From contig CAJNDS010002504.1 of the NCBI GenBank assembly GCA_905221605.1, positions 335,001 to 388,619 of the forward strand: a stretch of 53,619 nucleotides of DNA. The letters run 5' to 3'. Made by a program: the position numbers and the translations under genes. The notes beneath the pieces are model-generated. The model did not search any database. It saw nothing but the letters and a program-made list of their open reading frames with translations, and was not told the origin of the DNA. This DNA is from Symbiodinium natans (lineage: Eukaryota; Sar; Dinophyceae; Suessiales; Symbiodiniaceae). Of this stretch, positions 44,501-53,619 are shown piece by piece. How positions within the stretch are numbered: the first letter of the stretch is position 1; each line of letters opens with the position of its first letter.

Positions 44501-47500
44501 ACCTCGCGGTTCAAGCATTAACCCTGTTAAGTCTCGGAGAACGCAGGGGCCGTCTTGTGAAAAAAACTTTGAGTTAAGGGCAATCATGACAATGCAAATA
44601 AATTGATTGCATTGCAGTGCAATCATTGAATAGGCTATGGCCTTTGCCATGACCCAGGACTTCTGCGCTTTGAAGATGCCCGTGTTTCTGTGTGTCTTGA
44701 GGGCGGCAACCTTGTGACTGAGAGCAAAAGAGAACCCTTGGGTAGCAGAGGCTTCTGAAAACCTTGTTAAGTTGTAGGGTTCACAGGGGCCCGCCATTGG
44801 AAGGCCTAGGCAGAAGGATCTAGAAGGCTCATCACGAAGGTTTTAAGATGGCGTGAAAGTATGGCCGACAGACCGGACCGAGCTTCAACCGCAAAAGTCC
44901 GGCCTGAAGCATCACTTTGATCACTGTACAGCAATGCGTCTGAGCAGATTCTCAGCTCTTTTACATCCAAGACCGAGGCCGTTCTCCCTTCTCCCTTCCA
45001 CTGTTTTTCTGATTGCAAACATGTCGTCGCAACTTGCTGCTGGGGATGCGGCTCGACGAAATGTTTGGTGTTGTGCAGCTATGGAAGCGGAGCTAAGGCA
45101 CACCAGGCCCGCAGCGCGGCCCTCCACCGTGCTGCCGAGGCCGGGGAGCTGGAGAGGAGTTGTTCTCTCCGTGTTCTCTCGGTGTTCTCACGGATCTACG
45201 CTGCTGGTGCATGCATGTGCATGTTCTTGAGTCTGTGCTGACTAACAGGGAGATATGGAAACAGATGGAAACGAAGGATGACATGAGATGACGCTGCGAA
45301 ACAACATGAAGGGCAATGCCAGTGCCGAGCAAAATTCGTGGGCAGAAGCACCCCTACCGAACCGCCAGATAAGCGTGCGTGCACCGCCAAGCTGTGCAGT
45401 GGGGCGGTGTGCTGGGGAGGGCTGGGAGGGCAGACCACTTGAGCAGTCGGGAGGACGAGTCCGGGGGAATTGCAGGTGAACTCGAACCTCGGCGCTTCTT
45501 CAATGATCCGCTACTCTGCCGCGCCAATTCTTGTTCAGCAGTTTCCGTCTTGTTATATCATTGAGCAGTTTTCGCTTTTGTTTTCGTGCTCGTGTCTGAG
45601 AAAACTTGCCAAGGCGCCTTCGGCCCTGAGAACTGTGTTTCCACGTGGCGGGACGCGACACTTTGCTAGCAACGCTTTGGACGACCAAGTCCCACTAGCC
45701 TCGGATGGGCCGGAACTCAGTCGAACTGCTGACATGTTGCTGTGGCACAAAGGACGTCCGGGACATGTTTCTTGAAGACGGAGTGCCCGACACCCAGACT
45801 TGACTATGTCCTTCGACTAACGGAGCACACGCTGACTGTAATGTCTGGACTGTTGACTCTGAAGGTGAAGGTGTGCAGCACTTCGATTTCTTTGACATGG
45901 GCTTTCTCTGCGAGAATGCTGATAAGGCCGCAGCAGCAACAGCAGATCTAATCTTTGTTAGGGGGGAGTGCTGAAGTCTTGGTTTGCTCTCGAGCCACAA
46001 CATGTAGTGTGCCGTGGTCCGCAGCCCTTGGAAACAGCGATCGCCAGATCACCATGGGAGCTTACGATTGTTTGCTGATGCGAGGTGAATATGCAATTGT
46101 GAACATCGTTTCCAATTCTTAGGCGCAATTCCCCCCCATGAGGCTCCTCAGCAGCAAGTTTCTCACTGACAATATCGGACCTCCATCAATGGGAGTCAGT
46201 AAGTCCTTAGAACCTGACACCAAGAAAAAGATCTTCCCTTGCAAGCTCTCCAATTCCTGGCCATTCTGTCCACCTCCTTCGTCGCTCCAAGTACTTTCTC
46301 AATCCTATCCTTTGCAGAACAAACTTTGGTGTCTGACTGCAGAACAGAGCGTTCGGAATCCAAAACGAGTACCTGCAGAGGAATTTACTCACTGCGACAC
46401 GGAATTCCACCTGCCATTCGCTTTTGTTGTCTTATAAGTTCATCTGATTAGTGCCCCCAACATGAACACGAGCGCCATACGGAGTCTCAGGCGCTGTACT
46501 GAACTTGCGAGGCGCCAGTGGAACATCGTTTTGGCACCATGTCGTTTGCCAGAGTCGAGGTCCAGGCTGCTTGGGGCATGGTGCACTAGCTGACTTGGCA
46601 TTGAGCTCGTGTGGGACGAATGAACGGAGACCTTCCCGCAACCCTGCTGTTCCTGGTGCTTTCCCTTGTAGCCTGCCGAAGGACACAGACGTGGCATGCG
46701 AACGCTGCATGCCCGCGCAGGACACAGCGTGACTTGCTTCTTTGACACTGTAGACTAAGTTGCGAGAGCCCGGCCACGACGAAGCCCATAGACATCACAG
46801 AGCGCCTTTGAACCCACTGTATCCTTATATATCATGACCCTATTCATCTCTAGGCTTTGGCCACAGTGTCCCGCAGGACAAGCCTCAGACTGCAGAGAGC
46901 CTCTCGCAGGACCCTAAAGCTGCAAAGGGGATGGTTATGGTACCAGGTAACAACATGATACATGCAGCAACAGCCTGTGGAATATTGCATGTTGTAGTCA
47001 TTCTACGAGTAGTCATGTCTCCACACACACCGTGGCCCGACAGGAGATGCGGGCTATGAAGCAGTCTTTGTCAAAGGCTTCAGATACGTTTTTGAGCCTG
47101 AAGGCCAAGGCATCCGAGCTCCTTCGCTGAGCTGATCGGTTTTGCGCAGGTGTTGCGCGATACGCATGCAGGATGCTCTTGTAATGACTCCTGGTCCCGA
47201 CTGCAACTGAACCGGTCTGGCCGTTGTCCAGACCACGAGCCACATGTTGACCGGATGATGTTTCACCCTCGCGTACGCGACTGGAAAAAGCAAACGCGTG
47301 GGAGACTTTGCGGCGGTGAGAGGAGAGAGAGGCTGCAGGAGGCTTTGCCAATTGCTGCGCGTTTAATGCCACACTTTGGGATTGTCGTTGCCGGACCTGT
47401 GGTGCAGCTTCAGTCCATGACTGCAGTGTCTGTTCTGAAGGAGAGATTACTTTCATGTCCAACGGCACCGAGACCATCAATCAAGCAAGCTGCCAAGCCT

Positions 47501-50500
47501 GCATCAGGGCGCGCAGTCATGTAGAGCCGATCTCTCGTCTAAATCTAAGCTTGTCTGGCCCAGGCGCTGAAAGGCTTGGCGGAACTCGGCGAGACAGAAG
47601 GACATGAAGATGACACCACATGTTGGAATTGAAAGCTCACGTGCGGGCACCCACCGAGATTCTTACGGCATGCGCATCTGGGCAAGATGGGTGCATTTCC
47701 GCAGGCAGGAGACACTTCATAACGCAGGCAGGATGCGCCGAGATGCTGGTTTTTCACTGCAGAAACCAATCCTTTGTTGGCCCTTGCAGGCCTCTGAGCA
47801 CGTGGCCGTGCTTGAGGCGGCTCGAATGCGATTGAACGCGGCTGACCGTTCTCGAACAGTCTTGAGGTCCACTTGTCTGTCCCCGAATTGAAATTCGGCA
47901 TCATGCGGCGATCCGGGGTGTTGGTCGCTAAACTTCCTGATTCTGGGCATTGAGTACTCTGGCCTGGAGATGGGACAAAGAATGTTAAAGAATCTCAAGA
48001 AAATTAAGATGCCCAAGAGACTCTGGCCATGGCACAGTTGCCAGGTCTGCCGTGCCTTGGAGCTGCGGGGCTGCCAGGTGTGAGCGACCTTTCTGTCAGT
48101 CGGTTTTTCGGAGCAATGCTGTTTGACTTCAGCTCAAGAACACCAAAGCAATTGGAAGGTGACAGTTTTGCCCGTGGACGCCGAAGGCCTCCGAAGCAAT
48201 CTCAAGCTTTATGCAACGCTTAAGCCACTAGTATCCAGCAGCGCAAGTTGGCAGCATAATAGCCGGTGCCTGCAGGGCTTAACCTGTAGTTACTGTAGTC
48301 TGTGGGGCTTGGAGACTTCCCTGAAGCTCGCTTGGCATGGGTTCTTGAACGTGTGTCTGTGACCCCGCCGCGAGGCTTGGTAAGCCCGGCCGATGTGGAG
48401 GCACTCCGCTGAGATGTTTATGAACAGGTATGTAGGAATGTACTTGTATGTGTCTTTGCGGTTTTGCACCTTCGCCGTTTCCGATCTTCCAACTGCACCA
48501 ACTTCGGATTTTCAAGATCTTCAGGCTGCCGGACTGTAGCATACTGTAGCGGCCTGAAGCATTCGCCGCAGTGGGCTGCGGAAGTGTGCCATGCCTTCAT
48601 GGCTTGACAGGCAATCAGATGCATGTTCACCCGCTGCCCCGAGTAGGCAGCAATGACGCCGCAGACCATCTGCGTCAGCATTATGTAGCTTGCCTCACGT
48701 AAGCAGCTTTTCATGGCGAGTGTGGTAACACGCTCCAGTGGGCTACGCTGTGGATGATTCACAAGTTGGGCTCTTGATTTCGAAGGAGTGGTCCTCGACA
48801 CTGAGAGAGCATGAAGGCATGGCATCCTAGTGATGTGGGTAGTCTGGGTTCTAAGGCATTCCAACAACGAGACGGGCGCGCTTCAGCCGATCCGAGAGAT
48901 CGCTTCAAGGGTCAGGTGCGACTTGGTTTGGCTTTTGGTATAACTTTGGCCCATCTTGATCCCGTTGGGATCGCAGCTCCCACAGTCACCATTGGCAAGG
49001 TTCCAGCATGTGCAATAGCCTGCTTCACGCTCCGGTGTTCGCAGGAAAGCTTCACCCACCGCCTTGAACTCAGACTTTTCGCGGCCTCGAGATGTTGCGA
49101 GTACTCCGAGCATCCAAGCCCATGCCGACCCCGAGTCATGTCGTCCGTACTTCCGGAGCATGCATGTGGCTTCCTGATTTCCAGCGGTGTTTTCTGGTTT
49201 CCGAGTCAGCCATGCTGGATTTCCAACCGTTCCGTTGACCATGTAAGCTTACCTCGTTGAATCCTGGAATGAACAGCTGCATGGCCCGATGCTGTGAAGC
49301 TCATGTCGCTCTTCAAAACTGTGCTCTGGGCGACTGCTCTGTGAAGGTCTACGTGCACTGCGATGCTTCGCAGAGACTTGGGCACCAATTAATGATTAAT
49401 GACTCGATTAATTGAATCTTTCGAGCTCGTCGCATGTGCTGGAAGAGGTTGTGCCTTCCATTGTTGAAACGTTGCCTGAGGAGCTTGGGCAAGCTGCCTG
49501 TGGACGTGGACTTGCTGCCTAGCGGCACCAGATTCTGTTTCGACGGTGCTTTGTTCGTCAGCTGTTCATCTACATTGTGTGCACCTGCAATCAGAATCAT
49601 CCTTAAACGCATGCTTGCCTCGGCTCATACAGTACCGGTGCGCACACAGGGTAGGGAGCAACGATTCGTGGGCTCATGGCCTCGAGGCCTCGCAGAGGCA
49701 AAAAAACTGGTTGCAGTCATGCAGCCGCATCATCGTTTTTGCAACAATAGAACCCGGTCGGATGGTGGCCATGTGAAGGAAACCCTGAAGGCACAGAACG
49801 AGGATTTCGATGAGTGGTCAAAAGTGCCATGAGCTTCACAATGGGCCGATCGGAGTTACAGCAAGCTTAGCAAGTTAGTGGGAGATCTGGGAGTGCGATC
49901 GGGGCCGGCGACATCGTCCTTGGAATTCTCGTTCGTTCATTACACGGTAGGGTAGGCTTGGTCTTCAAAGGACCAGCATCCAGGCTGGGCATTGACCTGC
50001 TGACCATGGCCGGCCACAAACTCTACGCCCCAAAGGGTGTGGGTGTGGCTTGGCCGCATCAAGCACCGGCGGCTTCGTCTTAAGCAAGTGCAGTAATAGC
50101 GGAAAAGTCGGAGTAACCGCGGAATAACCGTGAGCGCTCGATGCGAGCGCAACAGTCCCCATCCTTTTGTGACAGCGAAATTCGCCATTCTTGCACGCGG
50201 GGTGGGGAGTTAAGAACATTTTTTGTGAGCGCCATCTGCGCCGGAGAATCAGGGTTGTGTGCCCCGGGACAGGAGGGGGAGGATGGGGTGGTCTGGCCCT
50301 AAGGGCGTATAAGAAAATTATTTTGTTGAATCACGGTGTTGCGATTCCACCGGGGGCCGCCCGGCCCGCACATGGGATGCCCTTTTTTTGTTCTTTGCGC
50401 TCTTATTGCCGCCTTACATTCTGAGTAGACGTGCCATACGTGACAGCTCGGCAGCCCTCATAGGCACATATTGGAGCGGCCAACAGCAATGAGGGTTTAC

Positions 50501-51196
50501 ACGCAGCAGCTTTGCGCACAATTTTGCAATTTTCTTGCTGGAAGTGTGCAGCTCCGCCTGCAACTGAGGCCCTCTACAAGCGTTCGCGCGTGCCAGCTGC
50601 AAGCTGAGCCACATCACGAAAACTGCATGCGGCTTGCGTGCAGTAGGTGTTGGTCACCGCCTTGGTGCTGGCCCTTGAAACGGGAGCATCTTGAATACGA
50701 TGGTTTTGCAATGCCTCCATGCCAGCCTGGATCACAAAATGAAGTGCTAACTCTAAGCTGGGAGCGCTTGCTGCAAGGATCTCCCCGCGCTGCTCCACGG
50801 AGGGGGCCAGGCGAAATTTGCACAATGCCCTCTGAAACAAGTTGGGGGTCTCCGAAGTTAGGGGTACCTTACTGGGCTCCCTGCTATATGGGAATCCTAC
50901 TATTTGGCGGACTATATTGGGGGTTCCTTATGTCGTAAACCCGCATGTCGGGTCCAGCGTTGAACCTTCTTCACCGCTGTTTTGGCATGTTAGGAGAAGA
51001 AGCCTGCGTCATGCCGTGATTGTATGTTGCAAGTGCAGGAGTCCGGACGCCGCGCAAGCCGGACTCCCAGCGCTTCCGGTCAGTGACACGCGGCTTGAAG
51101 ATGTAAGTTAGAGTTGCTAGTGATACTCAATGACGTGTTCTTGATGCTGAATTACTAGGCACGGAGAACGTGATCCACATTGTTGGCCTCGGTGAG
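40814..51196 (+). CDS. Gene B: cysteine desulfurase/selenocysteine lyase-type class V aminotransferase, multi-exon
   Basis: Rebuilt exons: 40814-40882, 41042-41064, 41228-41268, 41349-41415, 41486-41517, 47441-47484, 47564-47592, 47709-47727, 47790-47816, 48045-48077, 48159-48212, 48647-48684, 48856-48910, 49347-49372, 49481-49513, 49984-50044, 50569-50598, 50778-50810, about 50994-51013, and 51159-51196. The protein would use pyridoxal phosphate to remove sulfur (or selenium) from cysteine (or selenocysteine). Family landmarks appear in the right order: LDYN, TTP, HWGNPSS, FMSNGTE, SEH, LPVD, NNETG, HCDASQ, AGHK, HGGGQ and GTEN. The PLP lysine and its neighbouring His, Asp and Gln are present. 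One exon between 41064 and 41228, the 5' start, and the C-terminal part with the catalytic cysteine were not found. NFS1, SCLY-like and bacterial-type NifS all remain possible, so no symbol is given. Confidence 0.85.
41577..41591. repeat. Poly-C run
   Basis: About 15 C in a row, in the first part of the long intron of gene B. Confidence 0.85.
41981..42460 (+). CDS. Coding-like exon with acidic stretch and one membrane segment, inside gene B intron 5.9 kb
   Basis: After an AG|G acceptor (ttgcag, 41975-41980) the frame is open to a TAG at 42460. It has an acidic stretch (ATVEEEEDEGS), a hydrophobic segment (GTFIGAAIGLCHFLLGM), a second acidic stretch (SGDDDEADDGSD) and then a basic end. Composition is protein-like. 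It cannot be an exon of gene B, because gene B exons 5 and 6 join in phase across it. It may belong to a nested gene on the same strand, or be a chance frame. No family is recognised. Confidence 0.35.
   Translation, partial: VAFALAPASVAADTKTTASSIGEANATVEEEEDEGSITDCSPSPTSLIYEMSGCFGTFIGAAIGLCHFLLGMQSGDDDEADDGSDVPNGSSATPFGQILHRIAMSRIEKPMSGKLYLHYFQEKLLMPRSQTLTCIQGWHRRRLQSNLPAHAKHLQARLQ
42482..42592. mobile_element. TTTACGAAAATA-family short foldback element
   Basis: Starts GAGTTTACGAAAATAATGGA, contains CCCCCAATACAGTCCCCCAC and AGGTACCCTTAATTCGGGAA, and ends CCGCCAT. Read on the opposite strand, the 50838 copy matches it block for block. It lies in the long intron of gene B. Confidence 0.65.
43096..43153. 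repeat. Telomere-like (TTTAGGGAG)n tract
   Basis: One TTTAGGG and then five to six copies of TTTAGGGAG. TTTAGGG is the telomere unit of plants and has been reported in dinoflagellates; here two bases (AG) follow each unit. It is internal, in the long intron of gene B. Confidence 0.85.
43154..47000. other. Middle of the long intron of gene B
   Basis: Holds a foldback element at 43766 and a pyrimidine-rich stretch near 44010-44040. Open frames at 43738-44223 (-) and 44853-45230 (+) have no motif. By the gene B reconstruction all of this is intron. Confidence 0.5.
43766..43852. mobile_element. TTTACGAAAATA-family relative with clear inverted repeats
   Basis: The left part ATTCCCCCAAAATAGGGGGT and the right part ACCCCCATTTTCGGAAACCC are imperfect reverse complements with GGTACCC blocks on both sides. 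It is about 85 bp long and lies in the long intron of gene B. Confidence 0.55.
47008..47130 (+). CDS. Possible C-terminal coiled-coil exon nested in gene B
   Basis: The frame ending at TGA 47128-47130 reads QEMRAMKQSLSKASDTFLSL, then KAKASELLR and stop. This is a heptad-friendly amphipathic helix. A possible acceptor is the cag at 47040-47042. It lies just upstream of gene B exon 6, in the same long intron as the acidic segment at 41981, and could be the end of the same nested gene. No family is recognised; the opposite strand is open here too. Confidence 0.3.
   Translation, partial: SSHVSTHTVARQEMRAMKQSLSKASDTFLSLKAKASELLR
47441..48910 (+). CDS. Gene B exons 6-12: SNGTE, SEH, LPVD and NNETG region
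   Basis: Exon 6 (47441-47484) completes a Gly codon from exon 5 across a 5.9-kb intron and reads EITFMSNGTETINQ. Exon 7 (47564-47592) reads ALKGLAELG. Exon 8 (47709-47727, 19 nt) reads RHFITQ. Exon 9 (47790-47816) reads ASEHVAVLE with the PLP-stacking His. Exon 10 (48045-48077) reads VCRALELRGCQ. Exon 11 (48159-48212) reads VTVLPVDAEGLRSNLKLY. The 48647-48684 exon reads AAMTPQTICVSI plus two bases of Met. The 48856-48910 exon reads HSNNETGALQPIREIASR. All junctions here are in phase, which strongly supports both the microexons and the GC donors. Confidence 0.85.
49347..51196 (+). CDS. Gene B exons 14-20: PLP-lysine region to GTEN
   Basis: The 49347-49372 exon reads VYVHCDAS plus CA and ends at a GA donor. 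The 49481-49513 exon completes Gln and reads SLGKLPVDVD plus TT. The 49984-50044 exon reads LGIDLLTMAGHKLYAPKGVG; its Lys is the Schiff-base residue. The 50569-50598 exon reads ALYKRSRVPA. The 50778-50810 exon reads DLPALLHGGGQ. The 51159-51196 exon reads TENVIHIVGLGE after a split Gly codon. Between the last two, a short piece at about 50994-51013 gives RSLRHG in the right place, but only with a non-standard junction on both sides. Downstream of 51196 I found no convincing exon, so the end of the gene is unknown. Confidence 0.82.
50838..50942. mobile_element. TTTACGAAAATA-family element, reverse orientation
   Basis: Its reverse complement starts GGGTTTACGACATAAGGAAC, followed by CCCCAATATAGTCCGCC and AGGTACCCCTAACTTCGG, in the same order as the 42482 copy. 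It lies in a gene B intron just downstream of the HGGGQ exon. Confidence 0.65.
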
Positions 51197-53365
51197 GCAC
51201 TGTACAACGACTTTGCTAAGTCTGCGCCACTTAGCTTCTTTATGTGTCGTAGAGTCGAGGACAAGCGCAAGGGTGCAAGGAGCTGAATTGGATCTATGCT
51301 GGTTGGTGCCCGGAAAAGGCGCTAGGGAACCTAGGTTTGGAACACGCGCGCCACGCTGCGAACAGCATCCTTATGCAGCATGTACAGCAAAGTCAACACG
51401 CACGGCTGCATGCAAGCTTGCCAAACAAAACCTGCAGGGGAGGCGCACTGACACCAACTTGCTCAGCACCTGTAGCTTCGTTGGAGGCAGTAGCGGATTC
51501 AAGAAATCAGTAGACTCAACTAGGCTTAGACAAGATGTACGAAGCCGGCTCGGTTGATGCCTCGAACCCTTCCATGCATAACAGCTTTAGCAACTCGGCT
51601 CGAATGATTTCCGGAGCCTTCCAACGTTCTTTAAAGAAAGAAGATGGCCCGAAGGCTTGAACCCTAAACCCGATAGACTTCGACCATCTTCGACCCGCTG
51701 CTTGATGGGTGGCTGCACAAAAACAGAGCCCAATCCCCCCAGTTGTCAAGCAGGTTTAGCTTTGTGTTGGGCTTGTATCTGGTGTTTGACTGCAAAAGAC
51801 GTTTTCGTCTTTTTTGGTCAGGGACCTTAGCAACATGATTACGGATTGTGTGTCCTGAAGGGGCGCAGGCTTTAGCCCCGTCGTATGTACTAGTTATGGC
51901 ATATGACTGGGCGGCAATGTTATAGTAGTTTACCGACTTTTCTGCCCTGTACAAATTATCACGAACATGTTTAACACGCGTAGTTTGATTTGGTCGGTCT
52001 CGTGCTTCAAGTGTTCCACCACGTCCTAAAATATGTGTTTACACTCAAGGCCTCAGAAGACCAGGGCTGGAGAAGCAATGTCCGGATCATCTCCACACTT
52101 GCATTTTTCAAGAGGCTACATTTTCCAGCTTAGACCTTGAATACGAGGCTCCCATGGGGAATACATTTGTGAGCCAACTAAAAGGAACAGAACAATATGG
52201 TGAGTGTTTTCCATATGAACACCGCCGGGTACAGGTTTCTCGTGCTAGGGCTTACAGGATTTGCAGGGTGTTGTTTATTTAGTTTATGGGAGGTGGAGTG
52301 TAAGATACATAGAACATGTAAAGGTCTCTTCCTATACGTGGATGTATGAAGTACTTGTACAGATATAAGCAGGTTTCGGAACTCAAGAACGCATATGTCT
52401 TCATCGGTCCGGAACCTGCCGTGTTCTCCATGTCACTTTTGTTCTGGTGCTCTATCTGATAAGATGTGTTTGCAGTACCTGACCGGTATGCCTATCTTGT
52501 CTAGTCTCTTAGCCTTTGTGATGGGGCCCCCCAAAATCGGGGACACATGAGGACTATTCAAGCCCTGTTCAGGTTTTCTTAGGGGTTTATCTGCAGATTG
52601 AAGCGTGGCTCCCGTATCTTGAGCAGAAGGTGGAATTCGAGTTGCTCTCATTGTGGTCTGAAACATAATCCTTCTGGGGGGGAGAAGGGGACGCGATTCC
52701 ATCTTGCTGTTGGGGATGCCAAGCTGGGCTTATTGCTTGTTTTGAAGACCTTGGGACGACCTGCATGTCGACACAGATCCGTACCCGGCATGCGCACTCT
52801 ACGCTTGGTGTGCGCCATTGTAGAGTTCGCCCCGTCTGCCGTAGTTACGTTGGAGATGGGGCTGCGGATGCGCAAGTTGAGAAACGAGCAATCTCGGCAG
52901 CCACCATGTTGATTTCATTCTGTTATTGCCGGGCGCGCTGTATGCTGGAGGCGTGCAAGATCGCCCGTCGGGACCTCGTGAAGCACGGCGCTTGATATTG
53001 GCCTCTTTTCAGTTCCTCGAACCACTTTCTGTCGTGGTTCTTGCTCAGAAGCTAGTCGCCTGATAGCGGTTGCATCAGGAATGCCGCCCATATGCGCCAG
53101 ATGAGAGACAGGCCAGGGTTCAGAAGCTGCCCATGGGGAGGCTTGGTGGACATTTGCGGCAATGGGATTAGAAAGCTCGCTCTACGTGTCGGGTAGCCCT
53201 TGTCAGCCGATCTTGCCTGCGAGTTGCTGAACAGATGAATGCCCGGTGGCAGGTTGGAGGACCAGCTCTCAAAGCGTACCTCGCCTCAGCTATTGCAAGA
53301 CACTGCCTAGCTCCAGGGACGCAAAGCAATTCTCAAAATCTATGCAACTGCAGGGTGCAGAACGC
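51197..53365. other. 3' continuation of gene B expected, exons not identified
   Basis: The C-terminal third of gene B should follow, but no LPNT or GAACH-type motif was found. A frame ending at TGA 52993-52995 (MLEACKIARRDLVKHGA) reads like a terminal exon of some gene. Confidence 0.35.
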
Positions 53366-53619
53366 ATACGCACACAACACACACACACCACACACACACA
53401 ACACACACACACAACACACACACACACAACACACACACACACACAACACACACACACACAACACACACACACACACACACAACACACACACACACAACAC
53501 ACACACACACACACAACACACACACACACAACACACACACACACAACACACACACACACACGCACACACACACTCACACACACACACCCACCACAACCCC
53601 ACCCACCCACCCCACCCCA
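53366..53619. repeat. (CA)n microsatellite with CAA interruptions, to the window edge
   Basis: CACACA runs are broken regularly by CAA every 8-20 bp, ending in CCACCC. All frames across it are low complexity. Confidence 0.95.

Noticed and set aside
53290-53610. Val/Cys-repeat frames on the - strand
   Set aside because: They come from the CA microsatellite.
1-53619. CRISPR arrays, tRNA and rRNA genes
   Set aside because: No regularly spaced repeats with unique spacers, no cloverleaf with conserved arms and no rRNA core were recognised.

Overview
This looks like nuclear DNA of a dinoflagellate, most likely of the Symbiodiniaceae/Suessiales type. No gene is bacterial: there is no operon, ribosome-binding-site pattern, tRNA or rRNA that I can see. 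Coding sequence occurs as many very short exons (mostly 20-80 nt) separated by larger introns. Acceptors are almost always AG|G. By my count about 27 of 42 donors are GC, 12 GT and 3 GA, a relaxed donor use known from dinoflagellates. The rest is repeats, foldback elements and low-complexity DNA.

Two genes could be rebuilt exon by exon with consistent splice phase, both on the + strand. Gene A (23527 to at least 33141) begins MGARCC, a likely acylated N-terminus. It then has a module with the motifs VVFISHQW, GHPDPSG, FFDWFAIPQ, SIPAYVEVS, DLFIALVPEL and NYTSWLSRGW/CRAELW, followed by degenerate ankyrin repeats. I recognise the arrangement as a family expanded in dinoflagellates. The motif order also resembles a TIR-type fold, which is my inference. 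Gene B (40814 to at least 51196) is a class V aminotransferase of the cysteine desulfurase/selenocysteine lyase type. It runs from the LDYN/TTP strand through the PLP lysine (AGHKLYAPKG) and HGGGQ to GTENV; the C-terminal part with the catalytic cysteine was not found. Its 5.9-kb sixth intron holds foldback elements, a telomere-like TTTAGGGAG tract and two coding-like segments.

Region by region: 0.6-4.5 kb is a decayed higher-order tandem repeat interrupted by a GC-rich open segment. 5-9.6 kb has scattered exon-like pieces (one HEAT-like, one perhaps PfkB-like) and a perfect foldback element. 10-11 kb is T/G-rich with a GGTTTGGTT tract and homopolymer G. 12.9-13.2 kb is a tandem repeat. 13.6-16.7 kb has several protein-like short reading frames I cannot name. 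17-20.3 kb is mostly repeats. 20.4-23.3 kb has unassigned open segments. Gene A follows, carrying a 450-bp TAC/TGC tract in an intron. 36-40 kb has putative exons of unknown genes, then gene B, and the window ends in a CA-rich microsatellite.

All exon calls rest on reading frames, splice consensus and motif recognition by eye; nothing was searched or computed. Codons split across introns were checked for phase. Where a junction did not fit, this is stated.
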